In this document: positions 38,401 through 51,985 of the stretch, one piece after another
How the letters are laid out: each line of letters begins with the position of its first letter
Position numbering within the stretch: the first letter of the stretch is position 1
DNA from: Nymphaea colorata
Taxonomy: Eukaryota > Streptophyta > Magnoliopsida > Nymphaeales > Nymphaeaceae
Assembly: GCF_008831285.2 (NCBI RefSeq)
Contig: NC_045145.1
Span: 23,372,802-23,436,801 of the forward strand
DNA: 64,000 nucleotides
Direction of reading: 5' to 3'
The notes under the pieces: generated by a model
What the model saw: only the letters and a program-made list of their open reading frames with translations
The model's database searches: none
What the model was told of the DNA's origin: nothing
Program-made: the position numbers and the translations under genes

Positions 38401-39700
38401 ACCTCATTTACTGTGCCAATTCCATTGGAGCAACAACTTCTTGCCAATATAATGGGGACAAATGACTGAATGAATATTGGATTAATCATGACATGAGAAG
38501 CCTCTCATGTTTGAGACGCAAGATGGAATTTCAAAAACTCGATTTTCAAATCAACTAAGCTAAAACCCACGTTAGAGTTAGTTCTTCTTCATTTTACAAG
38601 CATAAGCCACAACCTGAGATATTGTCTTTTACTCAGATGTATAAAATTACACGAACCCAGTTAAAACATTTACATTATACGACAAATATTTTCACGACAA
38701 TTCAGCAAAAATACCTTCTGCACACCCACCCCATTTTTTAGCTTCGGTGGAAATGGCAGCCATTAAGATTATCACTTCAATAGTACTGAAATTTAATATC
38801 AAGCCATTCGAAGACTAGAAACTAATGCTACGATGTTCACATATGAATGTAATTGTTAATTTACTCAAGATTGCTAGAGTTAGGCTCCCAGATGAATCTC
38901 ACATTCAATTCCATCGCAACCAATTTCAGACTTTTCTTGTTTGTTTTTCTTTTTCTTGTCAAATCCTCCCAGATAAAGCCACCATTTGTCTCGCCGTATA
39001 AGACAAATCAAGCAGATCTGCTTCATGATATATGTTTTTGTTTTTTTATTTCAAAATTAAAGAAACAAACTCATGATGTCAGGAAATTGAAAGCATCTTG
39101 ACGCTTACTTGACCAATTATATACATATATATATAATCAACTTAATTAGTAGACCACAAACAATATATACAAAGAATGAAAGAAAATTGAGAGGAGTCTG
39201 GTGCCTTCTGTCATTAGATACGTGCCCACAAAATTATATAAATGTAGCCTGCATCAGTGCATGTTGCACTAATTTTGCACATAATGCAGGAACACACATA
39301 TAGTGCAGGAGACCAGAGTTCGTCTTTATCGATCAATTATTTGATGCTCCAATACATATATGTCTGCCCACCATATAAATCTAGTTGTAGTAAGATTAAG
39401 ACAAGTTGGTTGATCCTGGAATTGTGACAAAAAAATTAAAAAAAAAAATTGTCTAGTGGCCGATTTTTCTGTTCAAGTTTGGGGACGAAAATGTATATAC
39501 ATCTTCATGTAACCAAAACTTTTAGCTACTATGCATGCATTTCTCTACTGCTTTGTTCTGCTGCTTCTTTTATTCTTTCTTTGGTATGTTGCGGTTTCTT
39601 GCACATATATAATATATCATTATGCGCTTCATTTTGGTTACTTAGTGGGGCATACTGCATTGGTCAGTAGTGGATAAGCTCATCACCATCTTCTCATACC
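35500..39700. other. Intergenic DNA, no recognisable gene
   Basis: The 37300-37735 part is G+C-richer on one strand and gives overlapping Ser/Pro-rich ORFs on the minus strand, but no domain is visible and the frames overlap each other, as low-complexity shadows do. The remainder is A+T-rich and featureless to me. Confidence 0.5.
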
Positions 39701-39754
39701 CTTCTTTCTTTTAAATAATGAACATATTATTGATTTGTGCAAAGATAATTAATC

Positions 39755-39755
<1 letters not shown>

Positions 39756-39818
<63 letters not shown>

Positions 39819-39819
39819 A
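39756..39819. repeat. (GA)n microsatellite
   Basis: About 60 bp of nearly pure AG repeat, ending GGGAGAG. Confidence 0.95.
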
Positions 39820-39829
39820 AACTTTTCAC

Positions 39830-42800
39830 TATAGTGCCCATTTTAACAAGAAACTTTTTATGTGAATCATGACGTTTTGGCAACCTCACCATGAAGGGGA
39901 TGAGTTTGAAATCACAGAGTAATTCTTTGAAACGTCACCAAAGATTGCAAACTCATGAGTTCCCTGAGCAACACCGTACAAAACTCGGCGCATTTACAAA
40001 ATTATGCCAAACGGTTTCGTGTCAAAAAGTTCAATTCTTGGCAGCAAACAAGTTACATCAGGATATCACGATCAGTGCGACCAAGTTCATGAACTGTGGC
40101 CAACTTTTTCTGCACCACCAAACATAGCCGGCGCTTGGAATATCAATAATTATTGCAGTTCACGAACTTGCCTCCACTTGATTTTTGGCGTTTCCTGCAG
40201 AAATCAGCGTTGACATCCAGCGCGTTTGATTGCAGATGAAAATTTCTTGCTTTTTCCATCCTCATGTGTCTCTTTTAGTCCATTCTTTTGAATGATCTGA
40301 TTAACTGTCTCCCATATCCAAAATTAAAGGACAATATATTTAAACTTTAAACATACCAAAAAGTATATTAATCATGTTCTTCGAAGATCATAATTACTGC
40401 TCCTAAACTTATTAATCGAGTGGCACGTCACATTGATCTTCATGCCAATCACACTCATAAGCTTGTAATTAGGCAAAGTCATTAAAGAAACAAATAAACA
40501 AAATAAAGCAGAGCATGTTAGTGGAGATTTACATATGCAAGCTTTGTAGCTTGGCACGCTTCTTCTGCACTTGAACCGAATGCCACATACATGATAAAAA
40601 AAGAATTTCACTAGAAGCCCAACTTGGTGTTGCGGTAAAGGTCATAAAGTTCGGCACGTAAAAAACAGCTTCTTCTTTTTTATGGTCATCATATGCGCAT
40701 ATACATGGGACCATGCACCTTTACACTTGTTGCTGGGTGCCACGGAACTGTACCAAAATAAGCATTTCCTTTATGTGGTGAAGAACAAACCAGAGTTGGC
40801 ATCCAATCTATGTGGGCCCAAAATCCAAGTTGGTCCTTAATTCAAGAGAACAATTATAACAACTCGACCCACTCACCCATTGAGCTCGAGCTCCTGGTCC
40901 ATGGATCCAACCCACTTCCTAGCAGCTTCGGTTTCATCCCAAAAAAGATTAACAATCAGGACAACCAACTACTTAATATCCTCCTTTACATGCCCTTGAA
41001 GTTTCTAAGACTAAACTCTAAAAGTAGGGTGTTACAACATTTATCCTTAAAGTTTGATCTCCGGTTCGAATATAAGGTTAATCTAAACGCATTATATGGA
41101 TCTCACTTTGATGCGAAGAATTGAATTATCCTTTGTGGGGCTGAGAACCAATGGCTTATCTAGCTGGTTAGCATGAGAATCAGTATGTTTGAAGGCCCTA
41201 GATGTGATCAGTTGTATTTTCTCTAGGATCAAACATGAGACATTCATGGGGCAGCAATGTAGGGTTAGTTCACTCTTGAAGTCTATTGGTACCAAATGGG
41301 ACCATTAATCTAGATGTGCCACATGAAGGAAAATGACTGAGTTGAATAAAAAATGAAGAGGGACTCACAAGACATTCAGGGCCATTGACAGCTTCATTGT
41401 GTAACTGATCAGAGGGACAAAAAGGTGCCAAACCCTGACTGAAGAAGTGAAATCAAACAACATTGGCCGGGTTCGGTCCAGGTTGATCTGGATAAACTTT
41501 AGAGAAGATGTCGTTTGCAAGCATGTTAAACAGGTTTTGGATCCGAGCCGGCTCGACCCAGGTAGGCGTATCGCATCCATTAAGACTTGTGGTCCTCATG
41601 GCAGAGGAGTACCAGGAATATTGGTGGACCTTCATGTAGGCTCTCCATCCCCAATTGTGGATAAAATGAAGCCAAAAGAAGCAAAGCAAGAAAGATGTGG
41701 CTGCAAATTGACTTGTTTCAACAGGAGAGCAGGGATTTGATTGCACCTTTAGACTTTGTTGGTTTGGTCTGCTTTTTGCACCATCTAGTGACTGGGACAA
41801 CCAATTTGTCACTTGCTTTTGTTTTTTTATGTGCCCACTACTACATAATTCTTTGGTTTGTAGCCTAACCTCTCTCTTTCTCTCTCTACGCTCTATGATT
41901 TCATTAGTTGATTAAACAAATGGTAATGAGAGATCATGTTGAGTGTCTTTCACACATAATCCAAGCTTTTTTGGCAGAGCAAGTACTCTTCGGTGATCTG
42001 AAAAATTCATATGCTTATGTGGTGAATGGTGATTATCTGGTTGAGCACAAACATCCCCAAGAAATTTCCCTGTTGTTTTATGCACTGAATTCATTGTTAT
42101 TGGAAAGAGAGAGAGAGAGAGCATGGGCCACTTTCTGACTCTCTCTACCCCACACCTGCGTAAGCGCAATTTCTGCACTCTTTTTCTTTTTCAGGAATAG
42201 GACCTTCCCCTCCACCCCCTCTTGCCCCCACACATGCGTAAGCGAAACTCTCTCTCTCTCTCTCTGATGCAGATATGATCCAGAAACCTATAAGATCTTT
42301 CACTGATTCTTTAGTATTTAAAATACTTTGCATCTACAAGAGCTCCACTCATCTGGCAGAAGCAATATAATAAAAGTTGCCAACTTGACAGGAGTTCCCA
42401 ACCGGATATCGTTCCTGCCAGACGCCAAACTTGAGCGTACTTTCTAGCGGATAAGGAAATCTGGAGAGTCTTACTAATAGAAGCCCTCCCAATCTGCTGC
42501 CACAATGAAAGTAAAAAACCTTGCACTGAGAATAACAAACTGAACAAAAAATTCATGGACAGTTGTTGTCATGTACCTTTGATACCATTTAATTGAACAC
42601 TACATCTCTCGTCTGCTTATAAAGGGAATTAGTTTTAATAGTCACAAAACACATGCACAGACAAGCGCGCGCACACCCCATGCACTCACACATCTTAGAA
42701 TTTATAATCAGAAAGATCTACCAAATTGGGTGAGGTTGCAGTGAGTTATGGTTTTAGGTGCTAGTTTTTCCTATCTATGTTCACAAAAATCTTTAAACTG

Positions 42801-42838
42801 AATAGGATGGCCAATAGCAGACACAATCATAATGCATA

Positions 42839-42889
<51 letters not shown>

Positions 42890-45812
42890 CATTCTCAGTT
42901 TGGTCCCACATGCAGTCTAGGGTGTTGGTGAAGGACAGACAGAGGCTGGTCCTAACCTTCTGCTCTAAGATTCAAACAGGTAAGCTCTCATTGGCAGCAC
43001 CCAGCACTCATAATTTCAGTACCAGGCAATGGCCCTTAAAAGCAAATGGATCCATGTCAGCCCTACTGATCTATAACAAAATGCTCCGTCTCTGCCTAGG
43101 GTACTGGCACCAGGTCAATGGCCTTCTTCAGTTAGCCAGGAACATAGAAATCCAAACCTGGATAGTTGCTAGAGTTTGCGCATTGAAAACCTTACTTCCT
43201 GCATTTTGTGTATCACTACCCAAGTCCTAATTTTCATGGCTGGATCTGGCTGGGAACTATCTAGGCTGGCAAAATGCTGGGTCTTCATTTGCTGCAGATG
43301 AGTATACCAATTAGACATACATGCTTTATGTCCAAGTCACACAAAAGGTTCAAGGAAACTGCATATCAGAGTGCTAATTGCTTCCCGTCGCCACCAAGAA
43401 CAGTCAAATGGTTACAAATAAGCAAAACCCATGGTGGATCAGTTCATCTTCCATGAATCCATCTCCATGTCTCTTTTTCTTTTGTTCTGCAAACTCAAAG
43501 GGAGAAGTGAAGGATCCTCCATCCTGTGCTGTAAGTGAAGCGCATTGTCCGGTATTGAAATGGAGGATCCTTTCCAAATGGCCAAATGCCCATGAAATTA
43601 TGCCTGAATAAATGTGATCTAGATAATTGCGTGATACGAATTCAGGATCACATACATCGACGCTTTCTATATGGAACACCTTATTTACAAACTGAAAGGT
43701 GGTTTTCATTGAATGGGTATGAAGGTTTCTGAACAAGACCAGTCGTCTGCACCGTCAAGCTTGAGGAACTGCAGGTAGACCTGCATGACCAGCAGACCAA
43801 GAATATCTCCTTGTAAGTCATGGTTGCCCAATTCTGGGCACCAACATTGGCCCAAAAAACAAAAGACTGAGAATCAGGAGCCGTATGCCTCCCAAAAATC
43901 AGCTTCCAGCTTTAATTGCAGCCCGCAACTTGATGAGGTTCTCAACCTGTGAACTTTGTCTTCGCTTCAGAGGGATCTAAATCAGGTCTTCGAACGTCCA
44001 ACCCACACATGCACGTCGCCTGAATTCATGCAAAATCATGAGTCTCTGTTGAAAGTGCAAGATATTGAAGACTACGAAGTGGATATCGAAATTTTAAGGT
44101 ATACCAACTGCTCCAACACAGACCAGATCAACTGCTCACGTACCGAATTATTTACTTTGGTGGACCTATTGGTGCAGTGTGCCAACCACAGGCTCAACCC
44201 TTGATCACCAACTGTAGAGGGCCAAGGTAGGTCCGAAGCCATAAATAGCTGGAAACAGGGATCTAGAAAAAGCTAAGCAACTGCTGCTAGCCTGCTACTG
44301 CTCACAATCACCTACCGTTCGTGCTTTAGTTGTCTCATTCTCTGTGCTTCACTTCCAGAGAACGGCGGACCAAGACAATAATTTAGACCGTAGTTACCAA
44401 CGTCGTTCTGGGAAATTGCTCGGGAAGATTTTCACAAAATGTTTCCCTTCGTGGAGAAATATCAGAATTATTAGGAAATTGCAAAATATAAAACTTTTGA
44501 GAAAAGGTGCGGGAAATGTATTGTTACTTTAACAAAAAGTACAAGAAGAAAGAAAAGTAACGAGGTAAGCAGAGGAAAATCTTATGCGTAAATCGTGTAA
44601 AAGATATTTCTAAAAGAGAATCTCACATAAATTTTGCAATCATATCACGCTATTGTCATGATAACAACACACTAAATTTTTGTTAATGAGAATTTGAGAG
44701 TCTCGCAAGCACATTTTCCAGCTTTTATGGGGAATATCCAAATTGGTAATGTTATCAAGTTTTTTCAAGATATAAGAGGCGTCGGTGACCATATTTTGAA
44801 TTTAATTAAGAAAAAAAGCATCTCCGGATCTTTCACACGGAGGTAGGCTTGAAGAGATTATTATGCATGTCAACCAGCAGACTCAAGCCGACAGATAAAA
44901 CAGTTCCGTATATGCGTATGTGTGGGCACGGCTGTGTACATGTGAGCACACGCCATAAAACAGACTAACAACGAGGGAGCTCAAAGAGGGAGAATTTCAT
45001 CAACTTTTAATTTGTCAGACACTTTGGCAAGTAGATCTTGTAGGATATTCTTCTTACTCTGAGACAAGACTGGAGATAGAGTCTCATAGAAGTGTACCGG
45101 AGTTCTCAAAAATTTGAAAGTTTCAGCAAGATGCCCTCACATAGACTTGACCAAGATCTGCACAGACGATCGTCCTGCCCAGCCTCACAGCCCGGGCTTC
45201 GCAACTACCTGTCGAAAGATCTATCAGAGCTCTTGGTGGTATACCTACATGGAGAAGTAATTGGGGAGAGTAGAACTAAAAGAACATGTCAACAGCACCT
45301 TTCATGATGACTGACATAACCATGCTGACTTCACGAAAAGGTTTCTTAGGGGTTATCGATGAACAGATCAAAACAAACTTAGTATCACGGCATTAGTTAG
45401 AACCCTCAAGCAGGAAGTTTGTAAACATAGAACAAAGCTCAGATACAAAGAAACTTTCTTCCAAATAACAAAAACACGGCTCAATGTTAACGATCAACGG
45501 AAGTGGTTGTTGGCTGACTGCAAGGTCAAAAGCTCAACAAATTTAAGAAAAAGGAAAATTTCCTTCTAATAATGAATAAGGCTCCTGGAAGGTTAACGAT
45601 CAAGCAAGGTGGCTAAACGTAAGGTCACCAGTTCAACACATTTGAGCGGAGAAATCTAAAACAAGCACGAGTTAACAGCTATGGACTGAACCCAGAAGCA
45701 CAAGCACTGAACTTTTAATGGGAAAAAAAAATAGCCATCATCAGAACATGTGCTATTGAACAAAGAATAAACTTAATGTCTAAAAGGGGAATCCAAATGC
45801 ATTACAAAATCA
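39830..45812. other. Intergenic DNA downstream of RPL28, unassigned ORF fragments
   Basis: ORFs up to 132 codons occur (for example 42832-43230 on plus and 43404-43736 on minus), but none shows a family I recognise, and the first begins in a CT microsatellite. Short GA/CT tracts lie near 41870, 42108 and 42249. An 18-bp word CCCACACMTGCGTAAGCG occurs at 42148 and 42227. A minus-strand stretch at about 44984-45125 reads like coding sequence; see the findings. The last bases before 45813 are probably RPL28 3' UTR. Confidence 0.45.
42842..42885. repeat. (CT)n microsatellite
   Basis: A pure CT run of 44 bp. Confidence 0.95.
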
Positions 45813-48800
45813 TCATTTTTTCCTGAGGTCGATGCCAGCTTCTTTAGCCACAGCATCTAAGCCTTTCTTCTCGATGGTCTTCAATGCTTTCGTGGACAAC
45901 CTCAATTTCAAGTACCTCTTCCCAGCTTCCCACCACACTTTCTTGTACTGCAAATTTACAAACTGCAATTTCTTTGTCTTGTGATTTGAGAAGGAGACTT
46001 TATTGGCACGGTTTGCCTTTTTGCCTGTAAATGGGCATACACGACCTGAAAGAAAAGAACTAGCAGGTTAGTGACTTTACAGATTGTTTCGGATGCAGCA
46101 AACGGCTTAATGACGCATACATACATCCGTGTTTCTTCTATGCAGAAATTATCACACCTGTGCTTATACCCCAACTGATGCAGATAAAAAACACGTAACT
46201 TGAAACCGTTCTATCATTTACTCAAAAAACTGATTTCAATTGCCTCAGAATATGAAGAATCAAGAGAGACAAGGTTATGAAATTTCCATTTTACATCTTT
46301 AAACTTAATCCAGATGTAAATTTTAAAAACCTGAAAGTTCATAACAAGAATTAGATGTTTATCGACAAAAATATTCAAATCAAATTAAGAAGATAGAAAT
46401 CCCAGCAGATCAACAACATTAGTTCCATGTTCTATAAATAAATACGATAATGCTAAACCCCAAGTCTGCTGGAACAACCTTACCATGCCAGTTAAGAAGG
46501 AAAATACAGTAAATAAAGTACACTATGATTCATCCTTAATCAGTCATTCCACAAGAGCATGATGTGAAATTTCAAATCACAAAAATCCAACCTCATAGAT
46601 CAGTCATGAATAATGTTTCCTCTCTTACTAAAAGTGCAACCATACAATAAGATCCACAAATGCAGTCTCAGAGCAGACGAAGGGTCCACAAGGCAGATCT
46701 CAACGAAGCTCCAAAAATGTTCCTTTTTCACACTATCAGCAGACAGGATCTGAGACGTGGAAACAGCATGTAAGGAACTTCCAACTATCACAAATAATTA
46801 CATATACGGTTTCAATGTGCTCAGGATTTTAAGATGGCTAATGTGCTGAGAAAAAGCTTTACTCCACTTGCTTCAATATAGCAAGAAAAGAACCTTTTAC
46901 TAGGAAGACATAACAAGAAGCCGATATTTGGATTTCCTTTACTAGGTAAGATTCCATAACCACTCACAGATTTTCAGATGATAAACTGCCCTTCAGGTTA
47001 GTAGCAATCCAACAACTTTAGGATGCGGCTCATTTTGAAATCACTTTAGAGATTGTCTACAATGTTAATTGATGGGAAGATGTGCAAGTTTATCCAAAGA
47101 CACCCGATCTTGACATCTTTATATATTCCCTTGGTCCCATTGATTATCATAAATATTGCCTTTTTTCAAAATATAAAACACAACATAATGGAAATAAAGA
47201 AACAGAACAACACAAAAATCAAGATATTTTAAAAATTGCCAAAATGAAAACCTCATGTTTTTCCATTTTATAAGGAAAAAATTGTTTAAACATACTTTAT
47301 TTTTTTTATGCTTTTTTAATATTTGAATAATTATTTTGAATTCTGGTTAATGTTTTTACAAGAAAATCAGTAGAAAACCCATTTTTTATTAATACTATTT
47401 TTTATTTTTTGAATTCCTGAAATTTTCCCAAAAAAAATTAACTTCATCTTAAGTCTTGATAAAAGCCCAAGTCAACAACAGTATTTGTGACAATGATCCC
47501 AATATGATGCATTGCAAAATCAGCACAAGAAATGTGTGTGTGTGTCATCTTAGGGTTTCCTCGTAAAGGGTTGGTGAGTTAGCAAGGTCTAACGATGGTA
47601 TCAGAGCTGGAAACCAGCAGGCCATTGCAGACGACCATTTATGGGCCTCTTCAACTAGCAACGAGATTCAAAAAGACTTCATATTTCTGCAGCTGGGATC
47701 CCAGCTGTATGGCATCCCCAGCCCTGAGTCATGGACCCAAAACCGCCCAAAGAGTATGACAAGTACATTCGTAACATTGCAAGCTTCAGTTTATGGCTTC
47801 GGTGGAAACTATTCCTCTTCCTGGGTAGGGAGAAATACCAGAAATCATGCATCCCTGAGGGAGTTGCCTTCTGGCCAAGCTGGCCCAAGGAGCAGAACCT
47901 CAACGGTGGAGTTGGAAGAAGAAATTGAGAGATTGCATCAACGCTATTGGTGGTTAAGCATGAAACCAGGGAGTGAAGGGAGCCGACTGCAGTTTCCTGG
48001 ACAAAGTTGGGCACCTTCTAAGCACATGCCCACGCTGGAGACCAGAGAGCAAATAATTGACTGAATATTGAGGCAATTAGAAATTTAGAAGAACATGAGA
48101 AGAATTGGCAGAACGAAGTATGCAGCAAGAACCTTGACCAACAGTACAGCAGGTGTGGAGGAGTTGAGGAAGATGATGCGCAGAATTCAATAGAGAAGGC
48201 AAACCACAGAGTTGCTGACCATGGATTTGCTACCACAAGGCAAGACGAGGTAGGTTCTAGCAAGACGAAATGGAAACAAAAGGAGCAGGCATCAGATCAT
48301 CCCTTCATTCCTGTTAGCAGATGCGAACATGGCGACATCGAAGGGTGGGGCAGAAGGTTAATAAGGCAGCCTATGAAACCCCGTCGAGGCGAGTCATAGC
48401 AGCAACAAGAGAGTATGAGGGAAACATCTTTGGCAATGGTGGAGCCTTGCCACCAACTGAAAATCTGAGCCAATGAGAAGGAGCCCTCCATCGCCACCGT
48501 AAAGACAACCGTCGCCCTCTAGACAAATCCCCCACCGGTCATTTTTATCCAGAAACATCCGACTACAAAGGCCAAGGATCAGAGCGCATTCAATTTCTGG
48601 GAAGCCCCAACATGCTTGCATCTCCAACTTATCAGAGGTCATCTGTCCACCTATCCTTTACCTCCTTGGCCAGCCTGAGGCGGAACTCTAGTCATTCTAC
48701 CAGCCGAGGGAAGGCTGCTACTTCGGCTCTGGACTACGCCTCCAACAAGCTCCAACAGGGACAAAGCCTAAGGGAGGCCATAATTGACAGTGGATGTGCT

Positions 48801-51800
48801 AGCGGTCCACTATGGAAATCATAGTGAAGAATGATCGGTAGGTGTTCTTGATCCACATGAGTGATCTTTCCCCTGACATGATCATCCACCGGATGACAGA
48901 AATGATGATGAACATGCCCTCAACTGAACTAGAATGCTTGGAATGGGAACTGGAGTTGACAGTATATTCTTAATAACCATATGGGAGGTGTTGTGGAGGA
49001 AGAAGGTGTCAATATAGAAGCTAAACAGAAACCACAAGACATCAGCAGCAAGCAAAACCAGGCACAACATGCAGGTGGTAAAGAAGCCCCATGGTAAGGC
49101 GCTACAGAGAGAGAAGGAGACAAGGCAAATTTGGGTGAGCATCAGGTATAGGACTGCCCATTGGGCAAGTCGTGAGCCAATGATGCATAAAATAAAATTT
49201 TATAGCAGACAAGTTCCACACTTCCAGTTCCATTGCATCAGGAATAAGTCGATTGTGTTAGCTGGAACGTCCATGGCCACACCTGTGGATTATATATTGT
49301 CAACATGCAATTCTATAGTTCATATTGTCAGAAATTGGAGCGGCTACCACAATGGCTTCGTTGGTAAGAACAGGGTGTGTGCCAATTAATTGATGAAACG
49401 TTTTGCTGAAGAGTGGTGTCAGGCGTTGCTTTCTTGAAGGTTCCATCTCATTCTAGTGAACAAGTTGAAACACTTGGTGAAATGGAGTTTGTCTACCAAG
49501 ATTATTCTAAGGCTCACATCAGGAAAGAAAATTGGAACCTCTTTGTGTTTTTTTACCATGTTTTACATAAGCAAAATGGAATCACCTTACCTACTGGAGG
49601 TCCATTTTACAGAAATTATGAGATTCAGCTTCTGGTAACGATGCTGCTTTCGGGAGATACACCTGAAGCGTTTTACCTGCCGATCAAGTGTTGTGGCAGA
49701 TGGCAAGCAAGCCACTATGTTTTTGTCTCCATCCATCAGTGTCATGCCACTTGGGGTGCTCAAGAAATATAAAGGCTTCAATTGCAGCTATTCAAATATG
49801 ACAAAATGAGAAAGCTACGGAATGAAAATTCCATGAACCAGGACACTGGCTTGCATTTATCTATGGCGCTGTCTTGTGCTAATTGTGAGGAAGCTTCTAA
49901 GCACGAGGAGCAGATTTTTAATAGTGCACTTACACTATCAGGACTGCTGTTTAGACAGGTTCTTACAGTGGCAGTCCACTTTGTTTGGCTGAAAGCAAGG
50001 AAACAATTTTCGATGTCTGCATCCATTTTCCATGCTCACACCTTGAGGACAAGGTGTCTTTCAAGGGGGGAGTATTGTTAGTAACTGGTTAGGTGATTTG
50101 GATCGGCATCCTATTTGGGCAGTCCCAATAAGGCTATAAATAGGTCTAAGGTCTAGAATGGAGGGGGTATCGCAGCTTTGAGGGTGTCTTACCTCTGGGA
50201 GGAAGAAGCCCTAATCTGGGATTAGGGTGTGTGTGTGCGTGTGTCATCTTAGGGTTTCTTTGTAAAGGGTTGGTGAGTTAGCAGGGGGCTAACAATTTCC
50301 TACCAGGAAAGAAACTAGAACTTGCCACCTCTTTCTTAAGAGGCCCAAGCTCAACCCCATTAAAAGACTAAATTCATACCCAACAACACAAGGTAAAACC
50401 CATGTCATTGGTACATAAAACAGTTATTGATGTTTTGCCTCGTGCTAGCAGGTTACATCTTCACAGACAAAGCTGATTCCAATTTAAATATCATCTAAAT
50501 ATGTACTTTGTATCTGTCGACTTTTGCCTCTTCCTAACAGCAACAGTCCAATTACTGCAGTAAATTAATGTGATACAATTAGTGAAAATACATGGCTGCT
50601 CCATTGGCTCCTAGATGATAAAGGTGTCCTGTTGTTGATCTCACAATGGGTGAAAACAGTTGTCATGATCTGTACCAGCAACTCATTATGACATAAAAAA
50701 AAAAGGAACTTTCCAAGCCTGGATCACTGAACAGTCCACTCCGCACAATTTCCCAAGGTTGTGTTACTAGTTACTACAGCTTGCCATGCTCTATCAACCT
50801 AAGATCATTCTACTTGTGCCTTTGACTTCTGCATTGTCTTTCACGATCTGGAAAAGCCAGATTGCATCACGGGATTCAATATCATGGTTCGGTGACCTAA
50901 ATGTGTAGAAACCATGGATCCAGCATCTCAAAACATGCAAATTTTGCTTTTGTTTTTTTCCCCATGGACCCAATGAAATAAGAATAACATTTGTTTGGAA
51001 AAGTTCATTAATACTATTTCATCAAACAGCAACCAATAAAAGGTAATAGCCTGCATCTGCTTTCTGTCAAACCATTAGCACCAGTGAAATACTTGGCATA
51101 AGGTGTTAAACAGGGAAAATAACAAAGAAGAAATGGCCATTTCTGAAAATAGAGACTAAAAGATGATAAGTTGTTGAAAAAATATACTGAACCGCAAGTC
51201 TATACTCTCAATTTCAAGGAATTAAAGATAATTAAGAACAGAAAGAATGAACCCAAAAGACCAGAAACAATGAACCAGATGAATTCAAACTAAAGAACAT
51301 CAGAATCAGCCGCAGAACGTCCACACTCTAGAAGCAAAAGGCCTTATTGAACGAAACATGTACATCTATGTGCACCCTCTCTTTAATTCTTCTCATTCAG
51401 CAAAATCTTAAGCCATATGGGGAAATAGTGTTACACTACACCCCTTCATGTAGTAAATACCGCAACATAAGTGTAAGAGAATATCAAGTGAGCCTAGAAA
51501 ACTGATGCCATAACCACCATGCCATCAACATGCAGAAGAGAAAAGAAAGAAAAAACAAGAACTGATGTCTCTCTGCTCCCAACAAACTAACACGCTTTTC
51601 GTCCAGTGCACTCTCACTAACCCAGAAAATTAAGTAATTTACCAAATTTATTCAGTTTTCAGGACTTTAAATGGTTCAATCAGACAGTCCGTAATTCCAT
51701 TGAAGGAGGAGAAGAAACAAGAACAGAAATGACATCATATACACAATAAATGGCAACACCAAGAAACAGAAAGAGGGAGAGAGACAGCATACGGGCAACG

Positions 51801-51985
51801 ATGGGCAGGCAAGTTGCAGCAGAGGATAGAGAAGAAATGGGGAGAGCACGACAGGGCGCGGAAGAAATCTTGATGCCTCTGAATTGTGAGCACAGAGAAC
51901 CCAACTGACAGGAAGAAGACCTGGAGCTGGTGGAGGTGGCAGTGGCGAAGAGGGAGGGAGGAGAGAACACGGCAGAGGCTGCCAT
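45813..51985 (-). CDS. RPL28: 50S ribosomal protein L28, chloroplastic (bL28c)
   Basis: A nuclear-encoded protein of the large subunit of the plastid ribosome. Exon 1 is 51793-51985 (64 codons plus one base). It is rich in Ser/Ala/Arg with almost no acidic residues, a typical chloroplast transit peptide ([18 protein letters not shown]...). Exon 2 is 45813-46045, and the GT..AG junction restores [19 protein letters not shown], the hallmark start of bL28. The rest ends AGIDLRKK and a stop, as in Arabidopsis RPL28. Total length is 141 residues, close to plant orthologues. The start ATG at 51985 sits in GTAGCCATGGC, a good plant context, and the reading frame has no upstream ATG nearby. The single intron (46046-51792, 5747 bp) is unusually long because it contains a degraded LTR retrotransposon. 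All bL28 core residues I can judge are intact. Confidence 0.96.
47532..47593 (+). repeat. Truncated 5' LTR
   Basis: Only the last 62 bp remain: the TG run, then TGTCATCTTAGGGTTTC and GTAAAGGGTTGGTGAGTTAG, matching the end of the 3' LTR apart from a few changes. The truncation point falls at the (TG)n run. Confidence 0.85.
50076..50294 (+). repeat. 3' LTR, 219 bp
   Basis: It starts TGTTAG and ends CTAACA, a perfect 6-bp inverted terminus with the TG..CA ends of LTRs. Inside, GGCTATAAATAGG (about 50130-50142) is a good TATA box for the element's own transcript. Confidence 0.9.

Larger units (their letters stand above)
47532..50294 (+). mobile_element. Defective LTR retrotransposon (Ty3/gypsy-like) in the RPL28 intron
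   Basis: The order is: a truncated 5' LTR (47532-47593); a primer-binding site TGGTATCAGAGC (47596-47607), complementary to the initiator tRNA-Met 3' end; about 2.4 kb of internal DNA; a polypurine tract with GGGGGGAG (50065-50072); and a full 3' LTR (50076-50294). One internal frame ends [13 protein letters not shown] just before the tract; I recall a similar tail in Ty3/gypsy polyproteins. Elsewhere the internal region is broken into short ORFs with no intact gag, protease, RT or integrase motif that I can see, so it cannot move by itself. It is antisense to RPL28. The Ty3/gypsy label is an inference from that tail. Confidence 0.85.

Noticed and set aside
42832-43230. 132-codon plus-strand ORF
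   Set aside because: It begins inside a CT microsatellite and shows no recognisable domain.
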